Assembly (NCBI GenBank): GCA_965261455.1
Contig: OZ253453.1
Span: 1,860,001-1,924,000, forward strand
Source: DAOUKH01 sp965261455
GTDB taxonomy: Bacteria; Chloroflexota; Dehalococcoidia; SHYB01
Direction of reading: 5' to 3'
Length of the DNA: 64,000 nt
Position 1 is the stretch's first letter, and each line of letters starts with the position of its first letter. The notes under the pieces are model-generated. The model ran no database searches and had not been told where the DNA came from. It was given only the letters and a program-made list of their open reading frames with translations. A program made the translations under genes and the position numbers. This document shows positions 27,273 through 36,211 of this stretch, one piece after another.

Positions 27273-28040
27273 TTGAAAATCGTCGCTGCGGAATCGCTGC
27301 TCCTAGCAGGGCTCCTGCTTCTATCAGCCTACGGCCTATGGGCCTTCGTCTCCCTTGAGGAGGTACAGCAGTACGCGTGGGTCGAGGCCTTGGCGGAGCG
27401 GTTCCCCGAATATGGGTCCAAAGAGCTGGCGCTGGCGGTGCCCACATGCGTCGCCGTTTACTGGGGTCTTCACCTTCTGGGCACCAACAACCTCGCATTC
27501 TGGTCGATGGCGCTGTTGGTCATGCTTCCCCAAGGCCCCACCATCTGGGCGCACAACCAATTTGCGTGGTTCAACTTCTTCGGAGTCCAGGCCGGTCTGG
27601 AGACGGCCCACCCCCAACTCTGGCAAGCTACGCTGTTCCTAGCATCCCTGGTCGGCTTGGTGGGCCTCTATCGGGCCATCGGCCTGAGGAAGCTGGACCG
27701 GCAGCTCGAGTCGCAGCACGCAGACGCTACCGATCGGAAGCGCATCTTGCTCTTCGAGACGTTGATGTTGCTCGGCCTGGTCGGCGCCGGGCTGTCGCTG
27801 GCTTTCCTAATGGTGGTCGGCGCCAACGCGTTGGGCAAGCTGGATTTCTTACTCGACTGGTCACCGTGGGGTGTGCTGACCATCGGCGCCGGGGCGACCA
27901 TCCTGCTCATTCTCACACTGGTCTTGTGGTTCCGCTCCCGCGAAGGCCCGGACACGTCCGGGGCGGAGCACGCCGTAGCGCCTGTCGTCCGGCCGCGAGC
28001 GAGACGGACTCGGCCGCGACGCCAGTCCAATTCGCTGTGA
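27273..28040 (+). CDS. Small polytopic membrane protein, last gene of the cluster
   Basis: A 255-residue hydrophobic protein with about five or six predicted helices and a basic C-terminal tail rich in arginine (VRPRARRTRPRRQ). It starts at TTG 27273 with a ggggag site upstream. No family is recognised. The segment LAFWSMALLVMLPQG recalls LAFWSMAVLAPFAL of the protein at 22441-24885, hinting at a shared origin. It ends one base before the convergent LRR gene. Confidence 0.72.
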   Translation: MKIVAAESLLLAGLLLLSAYGLWAFVSLEEVQQYAWVEALAERFPEYGSKELALAVPTCVAVYWGLHLLGTNNLAFWSMALLVMLPQGPTIWAHNQFAWFNFFGVQAGLETAHPQLWQATLFLASLVGLVGLYRAIGLRKLDRQLESQHADATDRKRILLFETLMLLGLVGAGLSLAFLMVVGANALGKLDFLLDWSPWGVLTIGAGATILLILTLVLWFRSREGPDTSGAEHAVAPVVRPRARRTRPRRQSNSL

Positions 28041-29540
28041 TCACGGGCACGTATCGCCTTGCACCCAGGCGATTCCCCGGAGCCATGCCTGGAACTCTAC
28101 GTCGGTAGGCGCGCAAAGCCCAGCATTGTCGTAGAATTGGACGTTCTCTAGCCCGGTCAGTCGTGTCAGGCTCGATGGAAGGCTTCCTGTCAGTTGGTTG
28201 CTTTCAAGCCGCAGGAGCCTCAGATTGGCGAGGTCAGCTAGCTGAACGGGAACGGGCCCCATCAGTTCGTTCTTCCCGAGCCATAGACCCAGGAGGAACG
28301 AGAGATTGGCGAGTTGCGGTGGAATCGTCCCCGTCAGCTGGTTGCGGCTGAGGTCCAGTTCGTTCAGGTTGGACAGGTTGCCAAGTTGCGACGGGACCGG
28401 CCCTGTCAATTCATTGGCGTAAAGCAACAGCAACAGCAGGTTGGATAGGTTGGCGAGTTGCAGCGGGATCGATCCCGACAGTTGGTTCCCGCCGAGCCAC
28501 AACTCGCGCAGGTTGGAAAGGCCGGCAAGTTGCGGGGGCACCGGCCCCCTCAGTTTGTTTTGGCTGAGCCTTAGCCCGATAACGCTGCCGGCGCTGTCGG
28601 TGGCAACGCCGTACCATTCACTTAGCGGCCTTTCGCTTAACCAGTTGGTGCTGTTCTTCCAGTTAGGACCATCGGTGGCATTGTAGATCGCCACGAGCGC
28701 GGCCCTGTCCCGGCTTGCGGAGGACATGGCGGGATCAGCTGTGCCCGGGCACCTGTCTCCGTACACCCCGCCAATCGTATTGAGCCACGCCTGGAACGGG
28801 GCGTCATCCGGCACGCACAGCCCAGCGTTTCGGTCGTAGGAGAAGCGTCTTAGTGCCGTCAGTGCTCTCAGACTTGAAGGAAGCACTCCGGTCAATCGGT
28901 TGGAGGTGAGACTCAGAGTATATAGGCTGGAGAGCTTGGCGAGTTGCGGGGGAATCGGCCCTGTCAGTTCGTTGCTGTCAAGCCACAGCTTGCGCAGGTT
29001 AGACAGATTGGCGAGTTGTGGGGGGATAGCCCCTGTTAGTCCGTTGTTGGGGAGTGCCAGTTCAGTAACGCGCCCATCCCTATCTGTGGTAACGCCGGAC
29101 CACTCCGCCAGCGGTCTGTCGCTCAACCAGTTCGTGTTGCTCTTCCAATTGGGCCCGTCAGCGGCTTCGTAGAGGGCTACAAGCACGGCCCTGTCGGGGC
29201 TTGAGGTGGGCGTGCCCGGGGTGGGCGTGGGGGTGGGTCGTGGCCTTGGGGTCGGGGTCGCCGTTCCGGCGATAGCTGTGGGCGTGGGCCGCGTTGTTGG
29301 TGTCGGCGCCGGTGTCACAAAAATGACCGCTCGTGTCGGTGTGGCGGTTGGCGTCCCAGAGGGACTGGCGGTTGTTGGGGTCTTGGTAGGCCCAGCCTCG
29401 GATGTTGGAAGCGGCTCCGGCAAGACGTCGCACGCCGAAAGGATTGCCAAGCACAGCAGCAGTGCACACCAGAAGGCGGCCCGCCAGATTGAAGACGCGC
29501 CTCCCCCACAGCACGGGTGTTCAGGGCGTGGCTCTATCAT
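28041..29540 (-). CDS. Leucine-rich-repeat lipoprotein with two LRR modules
   Basis: A 499-residue exported protein. The N-terminus has a hydrophobic segment and lipobox LSAC with Cys37 as the lipidation site, then a Thr/Pro-rich linker (residues about 45-115, many TPTP). Two LRR modules follow. Each opens with a cap of the form ALVALY.ATDGPNWK...NWLS and ends with NAGLC...F..WL and a cysteine. Repeats are of the plant-type form LSNLRELWLGGNQLSGSIP (GxIPxxLxxL). It should sit on the outside of the cell and bind protein or glycan ligands. Tail-to-tail contact with the transglutaminase cluster leaves no room for a terminator. Confidence 0.88.
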   Translation of the reverse strand: MIEPRPEHPCCGGGASSIWRAAFWCALLLCLAILSACDVLPEPLPTSEAGPTKTPTTASPSGTPTATPTRAVIFVTPAPTPTTRPTPTAIAGTATPTPRPRPTPTPTPGTPTSSPDRAVLVALYEAADGPNWKSNTNWLSDRPLAEWSGVTTDRDGRVTELALPNNGLTGAIPPQLANLSNLRKLWLDSNELTGPIPPQLAKLSSLYTLSLTSNRLTGVLPSSLRALTALRRFSYDRNAGLCVPDDAPFQAWLNTIGGVYGDRCPGTADPAMSSASRDRAALVAIYNATDGPNWKNSTNWLSERPLSEWYGVATDSAGSVIGLRLSQNKLRGPVPPQLAGLSNLRELWLGGNQLSGSIPLQLANLSNLLLLLLYANELTGPVPSQLGNLSNLNELDLSRNQLTGTIPPQLANLSFLLGLWLGKNELMGPVPVQLADLANLRLLRLESNQLTGSLPSSLTRLTGLENVQFYDNAGLCAPTDVEFQAWLRGIAWVQGDTCP

Positions 29541-29641
29541 CAGATCGAGATGCGGCGGTCAGGCGCATCGGTGGGCCTAGTGTAGCGTGCTAGAAAGTTT
29601 GGGGAACGACCTCAATATCTCAGCATCGGTCGGTACAACCA

Positions 29642-29661
29642 CGAAGGCTGTTCAGCCTTCG
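29642..29661. terminator. Perfect 9-bp hairpin, possible terminator or operator
   Basis: Arms cgaaggctg and cagccttcg enclose tt. It lies about 100 bases upstream of the LRR gene start on the minus strand, so it could also be a regulatory palindrome. There is no poly-T tail in either direction. Confidence 0.35.
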
Positions 29662-29800
29662 ACATGCCTGATTTGCGGGGCTCTTCGATGCCGCCAAGGG
29701 CGATCCCCCGTCACAATCGAACGTGGGGACAGTCCGGCCCCTACTTTCACACCTCCCAAAAGGCAGGTCGGCCATGGTGGTCGCCGGCGCAAGGGGAAGG

Positions 29801-29871
29801 TGGCTGGCAGTCCAGTACTGTCTACCATCAACTACAGCCGGAAGTGGTGGACCGAACTTGACGTCAGGCAG
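29801..29871 (+). repeat. Dispersed palindromic repeat, copy B
   Basis: The left arm 29818-29832 (ctgtctaccatcaac) pairs imperfectly with the right arm 29857-29871 (cttgacgtcaggcag). The loop carries agccggaagtggtggaccg, the conserved core of the family. The right arm has more changes than in copies A and C. Confidence 0.72.
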
Positions 29872-30014
29872 GGCGATCTTCGCGATGCGGCTGGCCCTCA
29901 CAGGCTCACGAAGCTCTGCTACCTCACGTTTATGACAGGGCGGTATGGGCGGTGCCAAATGCTCCCATGCCTGCGCAACCCGACCCCGGCGCGTCTCGCC
30001 ACGGATGGCGGCTA

Positions 30015-30932
30015 CTAGCGGTAGTTGCGCCGTAGCTCGGAGACGTACCGGCGGCCCAGGCCGTCCGCGTTGTCGTCGAGCCAATCGGCCAACCTAGTCT
30101 TGCCGGTCGGCGCTGCGCCGGATGTCAGCAGGCCAGCCATCAGGCCGTCAACCTCGTCGCGGGTGAGCGCAACGTCCCGCATCAGCAGGCCGACCAGTCC
30201 GGTCAAGGCGAGGCCCACGGATGGGGGCGTGTGCAGGAACCGGGCGCGGACACCCATCGCGGAGGCCAGCAGGCGAAGCAGAGCCTCGAAGGAGAACGTC
30301 TCCGGCCCGGCTGCATCGGCGATGGAGTCCTTGCTTTGAGAACCAGCCTCCACCGCCTGCGCCGCAAGGTCTTCGGTGTAGACGGGTTGAACCGGGTAGT
30401 CGCCGCTCCCATAGACGGGGAAGACCGGAAAGCGCCGCAGCGCCCACGCCACGTTGTTGATTAGCAGGTCGCCCGCGCCGAAGACCAGGGTCGGCCTGAT
30501 GATGGCATAGGGGACGCTGAGGCTCTTCAGCATGTCCTCCACCTGCCCCTTGCCCCTGAAGTAGGGCAGCCCGGACTCGGTTGAAGCGTTCGCCACTGAG
30601 AAGTGGACTACCCTGTCGACGCCCGCGCTCTCAGCAGCCTCGAACAGCGCATTCGAGTTCTCGACCGCCAGGTCGAAGGTGGTCCGGCCCCGTGGGAACC
30701 GCACCCAGTAGGTGTTGTAGAGGACGCCTGCTCCCTGCATCGAACGGCGCAGCCCATCAGGGTCGGAGAAGTCCAGAGGGGCCGTTTCCACCAGGTCGCC
30801 GAAGGAGTCCCCTCGATCCGGGCGACGGGTCAGGGCCCTTACGCGGACGCCTTGGTCAAGCAGACGGCGGGCGACGTACTTCCCGGTGTAGCCGAAAGCG
30901 CCGGTGACAACGGCCAGATCGGGGTGCGTCAT
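30015..30932 (-). CDS. NAD(P)-binding NmrA/NDUFA9-like protein
   Basis: A 305-residue Rossmann-fold protein of the atypical short-chain dehydrogenase class. The nucleotide-binding motif is VVTGAFGYTGKYVARRLL, followed by the RALTRRP segment that reads the cofactor phosphate. The active-site Tyr-Lys pattern of classical SDRs is not evident (YFRGKGQVED is the closest), and IIRPTLVFGAGD is typical of NDUFA9/NmrA-like members. The start is placed at 30932 (MTHPDLAVVTG); the open frame to 31049 adds a polar leader with no support. The role is unknown; quinone-linked or redox-sensing roles are known in the family. Confidence 0.82.
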   Translation of the reverse strand: MTHPDLAVVTGAFGYTGKYVARRLLDQGVRVRALTRRPDRGDSFGDLVETAPLDFSDPDGLRRSMQGAGVLYNTYWVRFPRGRTTFDLAVENSNALFEAAESAGVDRVVHFSVANASTESGLPYFRGKGQVEDMLKSLSVPYAIIRPTLVFGAGDLLINNVAWALRRFPVFPVYGSGDYPVQPVYTEDLAAQAVEAGSQSKDSIADAAGPETFSFEALLRLLASAMGVRARFLHTPPSVGLALTGLVGLLMRDVALTRDEVDGLMAGLLTSGAAPTGKTRLADWLDDNADGLGRRYVSELRRNYR

Positions 30933-31391
30933 CGTATCCGGCTCTTTATTGGGGTAGGAGAATAGCGGCTCAGGCAATTGCGGGCGGCTCCGGCCATATT
31001 TGCTTGCCCTTCGCGACGCGATGATGGGGTCGCCGAGGCTGTTCGACATCGACTATCGGGGCGGAGATGAATTGGAGATCGTGCTTGAGGCTTCCATCGG
31101 CCAGTATGAGCGGCGCCTGACGCCGGATTCCACGTCCGGCCCGTACCAAGCCGTTCGCGCGCTTCTAGTCTACAAGGAGTCGCCATGCCCGCCTCCGCCC
31201 GCATGGCACACGGCAGGGCTGGCCGGCCTGCCCGCTTCATTAGGTTCGCGTCGAGAGGGCGCGAAGCGTGGGCAGGATCTCCTTATCTTGTCTGGGCGGC
31301 AGCTACTGGCCAGACCCCGAGTCGCCGTCGCCCGCGCCGAGGTCATTAGCGACGACGTTGGGTTGGCGCCCTCGCCGGCTAGCGCCAGCAC
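30933..31391. other. Intergenic gap, no supported gene
   Basis: About 460 bases between the divergently placed NmrA-like gene and the substrate-binding-protein fragment. An open frame at 31000-31395 (plus) has a plausible short stretch (DELEIVLEASIGQYERR) but then becomes proline and arginine rich, with no recognisable domain. It is not called as a gene. Confidence 0.45.
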
Positions 31392-31823
31392 ATGACACAC
31401 GGGGCAGAACGCGAAAACATCGGAGTCACGGTGAATCGGCAGATACTGGACTCTTTCTCGCCCACGTTGCGGACGAAGATGATCGAGCGCACGACGGCTG
31501 GTACGGCTTTCGTGCTCAACATGATCTTCCAGGACGAGCCGCTGCGGAACGCGCGGCTTCTGTTCACCAAAGACGGCCCGTTGTCCTACCTCCATGACCC
31601 CTCGGTGCAGGAATACCTCGACGCCGCCGCGAGCGAGACCGACGAGGCCAAGCGCTTCGAGCATGCCCGGGCGCTGGGCCAACGCTTCATCGACCAGCGG
31701 CTGGGCATCCCCCTCTTCTCCACCAACGGAACTTGGGGCGCCGGCGACCGTATCGAAAGCTGGAACGCTATTGCCGGCAGACCGTACTTCAACAACGTAG
31801 AGGAGATCACGCTCTCCTCCTAG
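31392..31823 (+). pseudogene. C-terminal fragment of a family 5 substrate-binding protein
   Basis: The encoded 143 residues match only the last part of an SBP_bac_5 protein: an LRNARLLFTKDGP segment, a helix with DEAKRFEHARALGQRFIDQ, IPLFSTNG and a terminal NNVEEITLSS. There is no signal peptide and no ligand-binding lobe. An in-frame stop at 31380 prevents extension upstream. It is probably the remnant of a deleted importer gene. A strong hairpin follows the stop and may be that gene's original terminator. Confidence 0.75.
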
Positions 31824-31849
31824 GTACGGATTTGATCCCCTTCGGGCGG

Positions 31850-31879
31850 TGGAGCCCCCCAAGTTTGGGGGGCTCCACT
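31850..31879 (+). terminator. Perfect 14-bp GC-rich hairpin after the SBP fragment
   Basis: Arms 31850-31863 and 31866-31879 (gtggagccccccaa and its exact reverse complement) enclose a 2-base loop, 27 bases after the stop codon. There is no T-run on the right, so a strict intrinsic-terminator call is not fully met, but the position and strength fit one. Confidence 0.7.
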
Positions 31880-32841
31880 CGTTTCGGCGCCGCCATCGCC
31901 ACCGCGGGAACACCGACTTGCCCGCGCTCGGCTTCCCTTTGACAGCCATGAGGCGCGGTACGCCGCAGATGCCCGACGCAAAGCGTCAGCGTTTCCACTC
32001 GCCGCCCTTCGAAGCATTGGGGCCTTCTTCACCGGCTCGTGGGAGGTTCTCCACTTGCGGATTCCGGCTCCGGTGGCGGCGTGGACTCCGGCTCCGGTGG
32101 TGGTAGCGGCCTACTAAGAACCTAGCCGCCGGGGAAGTCATAGCGGTTGATCAGGTCGGCAATCTCAGCGATCACCAGAACCAAATACGGACGGCGACCC
32201 ACCAGCAGTTCGACGACTGGCAACGCGACCTCGACAAGTAAAAGACCCTCGGCCGGCACTTAGGCTAGGGCGGCCGACAGCCGGGCACCGTCTATCGTTA
32301 AGTCAGGCCGGAAGTGGTGGGCCGAACTTGATGGTAGACAGAACCACGTTCGAGTTGGTGCCCACGATATAGGATCAGGGATGCGAGGGCCGAAGGCAGT
32401 GGGCACGGTTGCGGAGCGCGTCAAGCGGCCGACTCACGACACTGCCTCCCAGAGAAGTGCGCTAACGACACCTGCTGCACCGCCGACGCCTACAATGCCC
32501 CTGGCGAGACAAAGCAGCGGCCCCGTCGTGCCCCTTTGGTACTTGCTGAGCCTTACGGCACCTGCCGCGCCGCCGTCCATCTGATGCAGGCCGTGGCGAA
32601 GCGGTAGACCTTTAGCGCACCCAAGCTCCCGAGATCTCCACTGCTCCGGGTCAATCTCGTTCCCAAGAGCGATGAGCATCTGGTCCTTGTGCATTTCCTC
32701 ATTCGCGCTCGCTGCTCTCGCCGCCTTGATGGTGCGGCATGGCAGCACCGGCCTGGTTCCGCCAGTTAGCAGTGTTCGGGACGAGAGCGATGTCGCGGCG
32801 CGTCGGTTGCCGGCGTTCGCCCCAGCCGGTAGCATCCCTCC
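31880..32841. other. Non-coding gap with palindromic repeat copy C
   Basis: About 960 bases without a supported gene. One stretch (32066-32119, plus) codes for a Gly/Ser-rich tail (DSGSGGGVDSGSGGGSG) but has no start or domain upstream. Another short stretch (32136-32241, plus) reads as a soluble tail ending QQFDDWQRDLDK before a stop. These may be gene remnants. The minus-strand open frame across 32434-33351 is mostly the antisense of the hydrolase gene. Repeat copy C lies at 32250-32360. Confidence 0.55.
32250..32360 (+). repeat. Dispersed palindromic repeat, copy C
   Basis: The right arm 32326-32341 (acttgatggtagacag) is the best-conserved arm. The left arm 32288-32303 (ccgtctatcgttaagt) has decayed. 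The core aggccggaagtggtgggccg lies between them. Flanks ccggcacttagg and agaaccacgttcgagttgg match copy A. Confidence 0.8.
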
Positions 32842-33711
32842 ATGGAGGCCCCCCGCTTCTTTACTGCTGGTGGTATCGAGACGCGCTACTACGAGGCCGG
32901 CGCCGGCGAGCCGCTCGTCCTGCTGCATGGTGGCCAGTACGGCGCCGTCTCCGCGAGCTGCGCCGAGGACTGGGAGCCGGTCTTCGACGGGCTGGCCCGG
33001 CGATTCCGCGCCATCGCCCTCGACATGCTGGGCCAAGGGTTCACGGCGAACCCCCGGACCGATGACGCCTACGTAATCGGCTCCACGGTCGGCCACATCG
33101 TCGCTTTCATGGACCGGCTTGGCATCGAGAAGGCGCACCTGGCGGGGCACTCCAGAGGCGGGTACACGGCACTGCGCATGGCCATGGAGCATCCCGACAG
33201 GGTCCATACCGTCATCGACGTGAGTAGCGCTTCCTTTGTTCACGAGGTCATGGACCGCTACGCCGAAGTCCGGCGCCAAGCGAACCGGCACGACGACCCA
33301 AGGATGTGGCTGCGGGCATACCTGACCGGCAACTCCTACGCCGGGGAGCACGTCACCGAGGAGTGGCTGGACGTCAAACTACGGATCAAGGACCTCCCGG
33401 AGCGCCAGGTTACGGCCGAGAAGATGGGTCGCCTTGGAGACCAGTTCTCCGACGACATCGAACGGCGTCAACGAGAATGCCGCGAATGGGTCGAGGAGGG
33501 CCGCTTGGTCTCACCCACGCTGATCGCCTGGGGCTACAACGATCCGACCGCCGGATGGGGCGATGCCGGCTTAGAAACCGTAGACCTCATCCTGAACAAC
33601 AACCCCAACTCGCGCGCGGTCGTGTTCAATCAAGCTGGCCACTACTGTTACCGTGAACAGCCGAAGGCATTCGTCGCCGCCGTCGGAGGGTTCGTCGAGT
33701 CGTTGGGCTGA
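32842..33711 (+). CDS. Alpha/beta hydrolase
   Basis: A 289-residue alpha/beta-hydrolase fold protein. Seen are VLLHGGQYG (oxyanion region), the nucleophile elbow GHSRGGY, a helical cap, WGYNDPTA (acid region) and the histidine in NQAGHYCYRE. The GHSRGG elbow and the ring-cleavage context resemble meta-cleavage product hydrolases such as BphD/MhpC, but the exact substrate cannot be read. It is the first gene of the second catabolic island and is followed after 41 bases by a cupin gene. Confidence 0.87.
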   Translation: MEAPRFFTAGGIETRYYEAGAGEPLVLLHGGQYGAVSASCAEDWEPVFDGLARRFRAIALDMLGQGFTANPRTDDAYVIGSTVGHIVAFMDRLGIEKAHLAGHSRGGYTALRMAMEHPDRVHTVIDVSSASFVHEVMDRYAEVRRQANRHDDPRMWLRAYLTGNSYAGEHVTEEWLDVKLRIKDLPERQVTAEKMGRLGDQFSDDIERRQRECREWVEEGRLVSPTLIAWGYNDPTAGWGDAGLETVDLILNNNPNSRAVVFNQAGHYCYREQPKAFVAAVGGFVESLG

Positions 33712-33752
33712 GACCGCGCCGGTTGCCGAAGGGCTATAGCAGGAGGGAACGC

Positions 33753-34130
33753 ATGGGCAAGACCATCGTGACGCACATCGATGACGCGCCTTGGGTGCGG
33801 GGAGAGCCGCGCGTCCCAGGCGGCCCCCTGACCCGGTCCGGGCAGTTCATCGGCGACGAGAAGGAAGGGCCGTGGATCCACGTCAACTCCTTGCCTGCCG
33901 GCACGGTTTTCGAGACTCATAGCCACGATCAGGACGAGGTGGCCTACATCATCGAGGGCGAGCTCGACTTGGGGGACGGCGCCCACGGCCCGGGCACGGT
34001 GATCTATATGGAACGCCATACCGAGTACGGCTTTACCGCGGGCCCCAAGGGCGTCCGGTTCCTCAACATCCGCACGGGGCCCGCTCATACCTTCAGGGAC
34101 GGAAAGGTCGTGGTCAGGCCGGGGGCGTGA
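33753..34130 (+). CDS. Cupin-domain protein (first of a pair)
   Basis: A 125-residue single-domain cupin. Motif 1 reads GTVFETHSHDQDEVAYIIEG, with the metal-binding histidines and glutamate, and motif 2 is recognisable in PGTVIYMERHTEYGF. The start at 33753 follows aggaggg. Small cupins bind a metal and may be isomerases, dioxygenases or ligand sensors. Its stop overlaps the upstream edge of the open frame of the second cupin. Confidence 0.82.
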   Translation: MGKTIVTHIDDAPWVRGEPRVPGGPLTRSGQFIGDEKEGPWIHVNSLPAGTVFETHSHDQDEVAYIIEGELDLGDGAHGPGTVIYMERHTEYGFTAGPKGVRFLNIRTGPAHTFRDGKVVVRPGA

Positions 34131-34168
34131 TCGACGCCTGGGCGGGACACCCGGCAAAGGAGGGCACG

Positions 34169-34618
34169 GTGCCGGCAAAGGATGCGGATGGACAGGAGCC
34201 GATGACGGCCTTCAAGTACGAGGCTCTTCAACTCGACGAGGGCCGGCCGAAGAAGCTCCGCTTCCTCCACAAAGGAAGCCTCCTTCAGGTGGAGATGCAG
34301 CTGGTCGGGCCCGGCGGTGAGACCAACCTCCACGCGCACACCGGGCAAGAGGAGACCTGGATCGTGCTCAAGGGGGCGGCGCGCTTCCACGGCCAGGAAC
34401 CCGGCGAGACGTGGCAGCTCGGCCTGTTCGACGGCATCTTCATCCCCCAGGGGACTCCGTATTGGTTCGAGTCCGTTGGGGACGAGCCGCTGGAGATCTT
34501 ACGCGTGTCGGCGCGCGACCCGAACGCGCGGGACGAACGGGTCAACTACGAAGCGCTCAAGGGGTGGCAGGGGCACTTGGGCGGCAGGGCGGCCACCGAC
34601 GCCGAGAGCGTACGTTAG
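34169..34618 (+). CDS. Cupin-domain protein (second of a pair)
   Basis: A 149-residue cupin from a GTG at 34169, which has a good aaaggaggg site 5 bases upstream. The frame is open from 34127, and an ATG at 34202 is a further option. Motif 1 is TNLHAHTGQEETWIVLKG (metal ligands HxH...E) and motif 2 includes FIPQGTPYWFES. It is not closely similar to the preceding cupin, so this is a functional pair rather than a recent duplication. Confidence 0.8.
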   Translation: MPAKDADGQEPMTAFKYEALQLDEGRPKKLRFLHKGSLLQVEMQLVGPGGETNLHAHTGQEETWIVLKGAARFHGQEPGETWQLGLFDGIFIPQGTPYWFESVGDEPLEILRVSARDPNARDERVNYEALKGWQGHLGGRAATDAESVR

Positions 34619-34719
34619 GGCCGGCTCTTCCCCACCTTTTTGCGGTTTGCCACGGAGTTGCGGCTTCTATATGCTCCGGTCACGTGTTCGTGGGCATGAC
34701 TCAATCGTCTGGAGGCGGA

Positions 34720-36201
34720 ATGAGCGTTGAGCCGGATCTTCACTTCGACGTCCTCGTCGTCGGGGCGGGGAACGCCGGGCTGTGCGCGGCGCTGGCGGCG
34801 GAAGAACTCGGCGCCCGCGTGGGTGTGCTGGAGAAGGCGCCCCGGGAGTTCAGGGGCGGGAACAGCGCCCTGACGGGACATATGCGCTTCGCCTTCAACA
34901 GCGTTGACGACATCGCCCCGCTGATCAACGACCCCTATCCGAGCGATCTGCAGAATATCGCCGAACACCTCCCGCACCGGACGGAAGCCGAGCTCTTCGA
35001 CGAGATCATGACCGTCACCGACGGCTACGCCGACACAGAGCTGGCCGATACTCACGTCAGCAAGTCGTACGAGACGGTTCGCTGGCTGCGCTCCAAGGGG
35101 CACGACTGGGTCCCGATCTACGCCACGGCCACCCACGGCGGCAACGTCGTGATGATGAACGGCGGGGGGCACGGGTTCCAAGAGCGCAGCTTCGGCTATC
35201 TGGAAGGCGCCGGGGTGCCCATCTACTACGACACCAGCGCGACGGAGCTCATCGAGGACAAGCAAGGGAGGGTCATCGGCCTACGGGCACTGTCACCCGA
35301 CGGCTATCGGACCATCCATGCCTCGTCCGTGGTCCTGAGCTGCGGCGGGTTCGAGAGCAACCCGGAGATGCGCGCCCGTTATCTCGGCCCCGGCTGGGAC
35401 ACCGTCAAGATGCGGGGGGTTCCCTACAACACCGGCGACGGTCTGCTGATGGCCATGGGCATCGGCGCTATGCCCTATGGAAGCTGGACGACCTGTCACG
35501 CGTCGCCCCAGGACATGAACCGTCCGCTGTACACGCTTCCCGGCTCGGGGAGCCGCGGTTGGAACCGCTACTCCTATCCCTTCTCGATCATGGTCAACGT
35601 TTATGGGGAGCGGTTCGCCGACGAGGCCTTCGACGTGCGGGGGCGGACCTACGCGAGGATGGGCAAGTCGATCCTGGCGCAGCCCGCGGGCACGGCGTTC
35701 CAGATTCTGGACGCGAAGGCCCGGAAGATGCAGCTGCTGCCGGAGTACGATCAGGCGTCTGGGGCGAAGGCGGGCACGTTGGAGGAACTGGCCGACAACC
35801 TGGGCGTCGACCCCGAGGGCCTGGTGCGCACCGTCCGCGAGTTCAACGCCGCGGTCCAGCCGGGGGAGTACGACCCCAGCCCGTACCGGACGGACGGGAA
35901 GAGGACCGAGGGCCTCGGCGTGCCCAAAAGCAACTACGCTGTTCCAATCGACGAGCCGCCCTATGAAGGGTTCGGGGTGATCTGCGGGATCACTTTCACC
36001 TATGGGGGCCTGAAGGTCGATCCCAAGACCGCGCAAGTGCAGCACGTCGCGGGGCGGCCCATTCCCGGGCTGTACACCTCCGGCGAAATGCTGGGGGGCC
36101 TTTGGCATACGAACTACGCCTCCGGCTCGGGCATGATGGCCGGTTCCACCTACGGCCGCATCTCCGGCATCAGCGCCGCCAAAGCCGCCCTGGGCGAATG
36201 A
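34720..36201 (+). CDS. FAD-dependent oxidoreductase, fumarate reductase/tricarballylate dehydrogenase-like
   Basis: A 493-residue flavoprotein. The FAD-binding motif is VLVVGAGNAGLCAALAAEEL at residues about 10-29, followed by LEKAPREFRGGNS. The C-terminal flavin segment is ITFTYGGLKVDP...PGLYTSGEMLGG, as in soluble fumarate reductase, 3-ketosteroid dehydrogenase and TcuA flavoproteins. The start at 34720 follows ggaggcgga; the open frame from 34411 overlaps the cupin gene and its leader is not protein-like. It probably dehydrogenates a carboxylate or ring intermediate, passing electrons to a quinone or a TcuB-like partner absent here. Confidence 0.88.
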   Translation: MSVEPDLHFDVLVVGAGNAGLCAALAAEELGARVGVLEKAPREFRGGNSALTGHMRFAFNSVDDIAPLINDPYPSDLQNIAEHLPHRTEAELFDEIMTVTDGYADTELADTHVSKSYETVRWLRSKGHDWVPIYATATHGGNVVMMNGGGHGFQERSFGYLEGAGVPIYYDTSATELIEDKQGRVIGLRALSPDGYRTIHASSVVLSCGGFESNPEMRARYLGPGWDTVKMRGVPYNTGDGLLMAMGIGAMPYGSWTTCHASPQDMNRPLYTLPGSGSRGWNRYSYPFSIMVNVYGERFADEAFDVRGRTYARMGKSILAQPAGTAFQILDAKARKMQLLPEYDQASGAKAGTLEELADNLGVDPEGLVRTVREFNAAVQPGEYDPSPYRTDGKRTEGLGVPKSNYAVPIDEPPYEGFGVICGITFTYGGLKVDPKTAQVQHVAGRPIPGLYTSGEMLGGLWHTNYASGSGMMAGSTYGRISGISAAKAALGE

Positions 36202-36211
36202 TCGCCATGGG

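Larger units (their letters stand above)
29541..30014. other. Non-coding gap with palindromic repeat copy B and a small hairpin
   Basis: About 470 bases upstream of the LRR gene and downstream of the NmrA-like gene. No gene is supported. It contains a perfect 9-bp palindrome with a 2-base loop (29642-29661, cgaaggctg/cagccttcg) without a T-run, and palindromic repeat copy B (29801-29871). Confidence 0.6.

Noticed and set aside
32434..33351. 305-codon minus-strand open frame over the repeat C gap
   Set aside because: Most of it is antisense to the alpha/beta hydrolase and the rest shows no family features.
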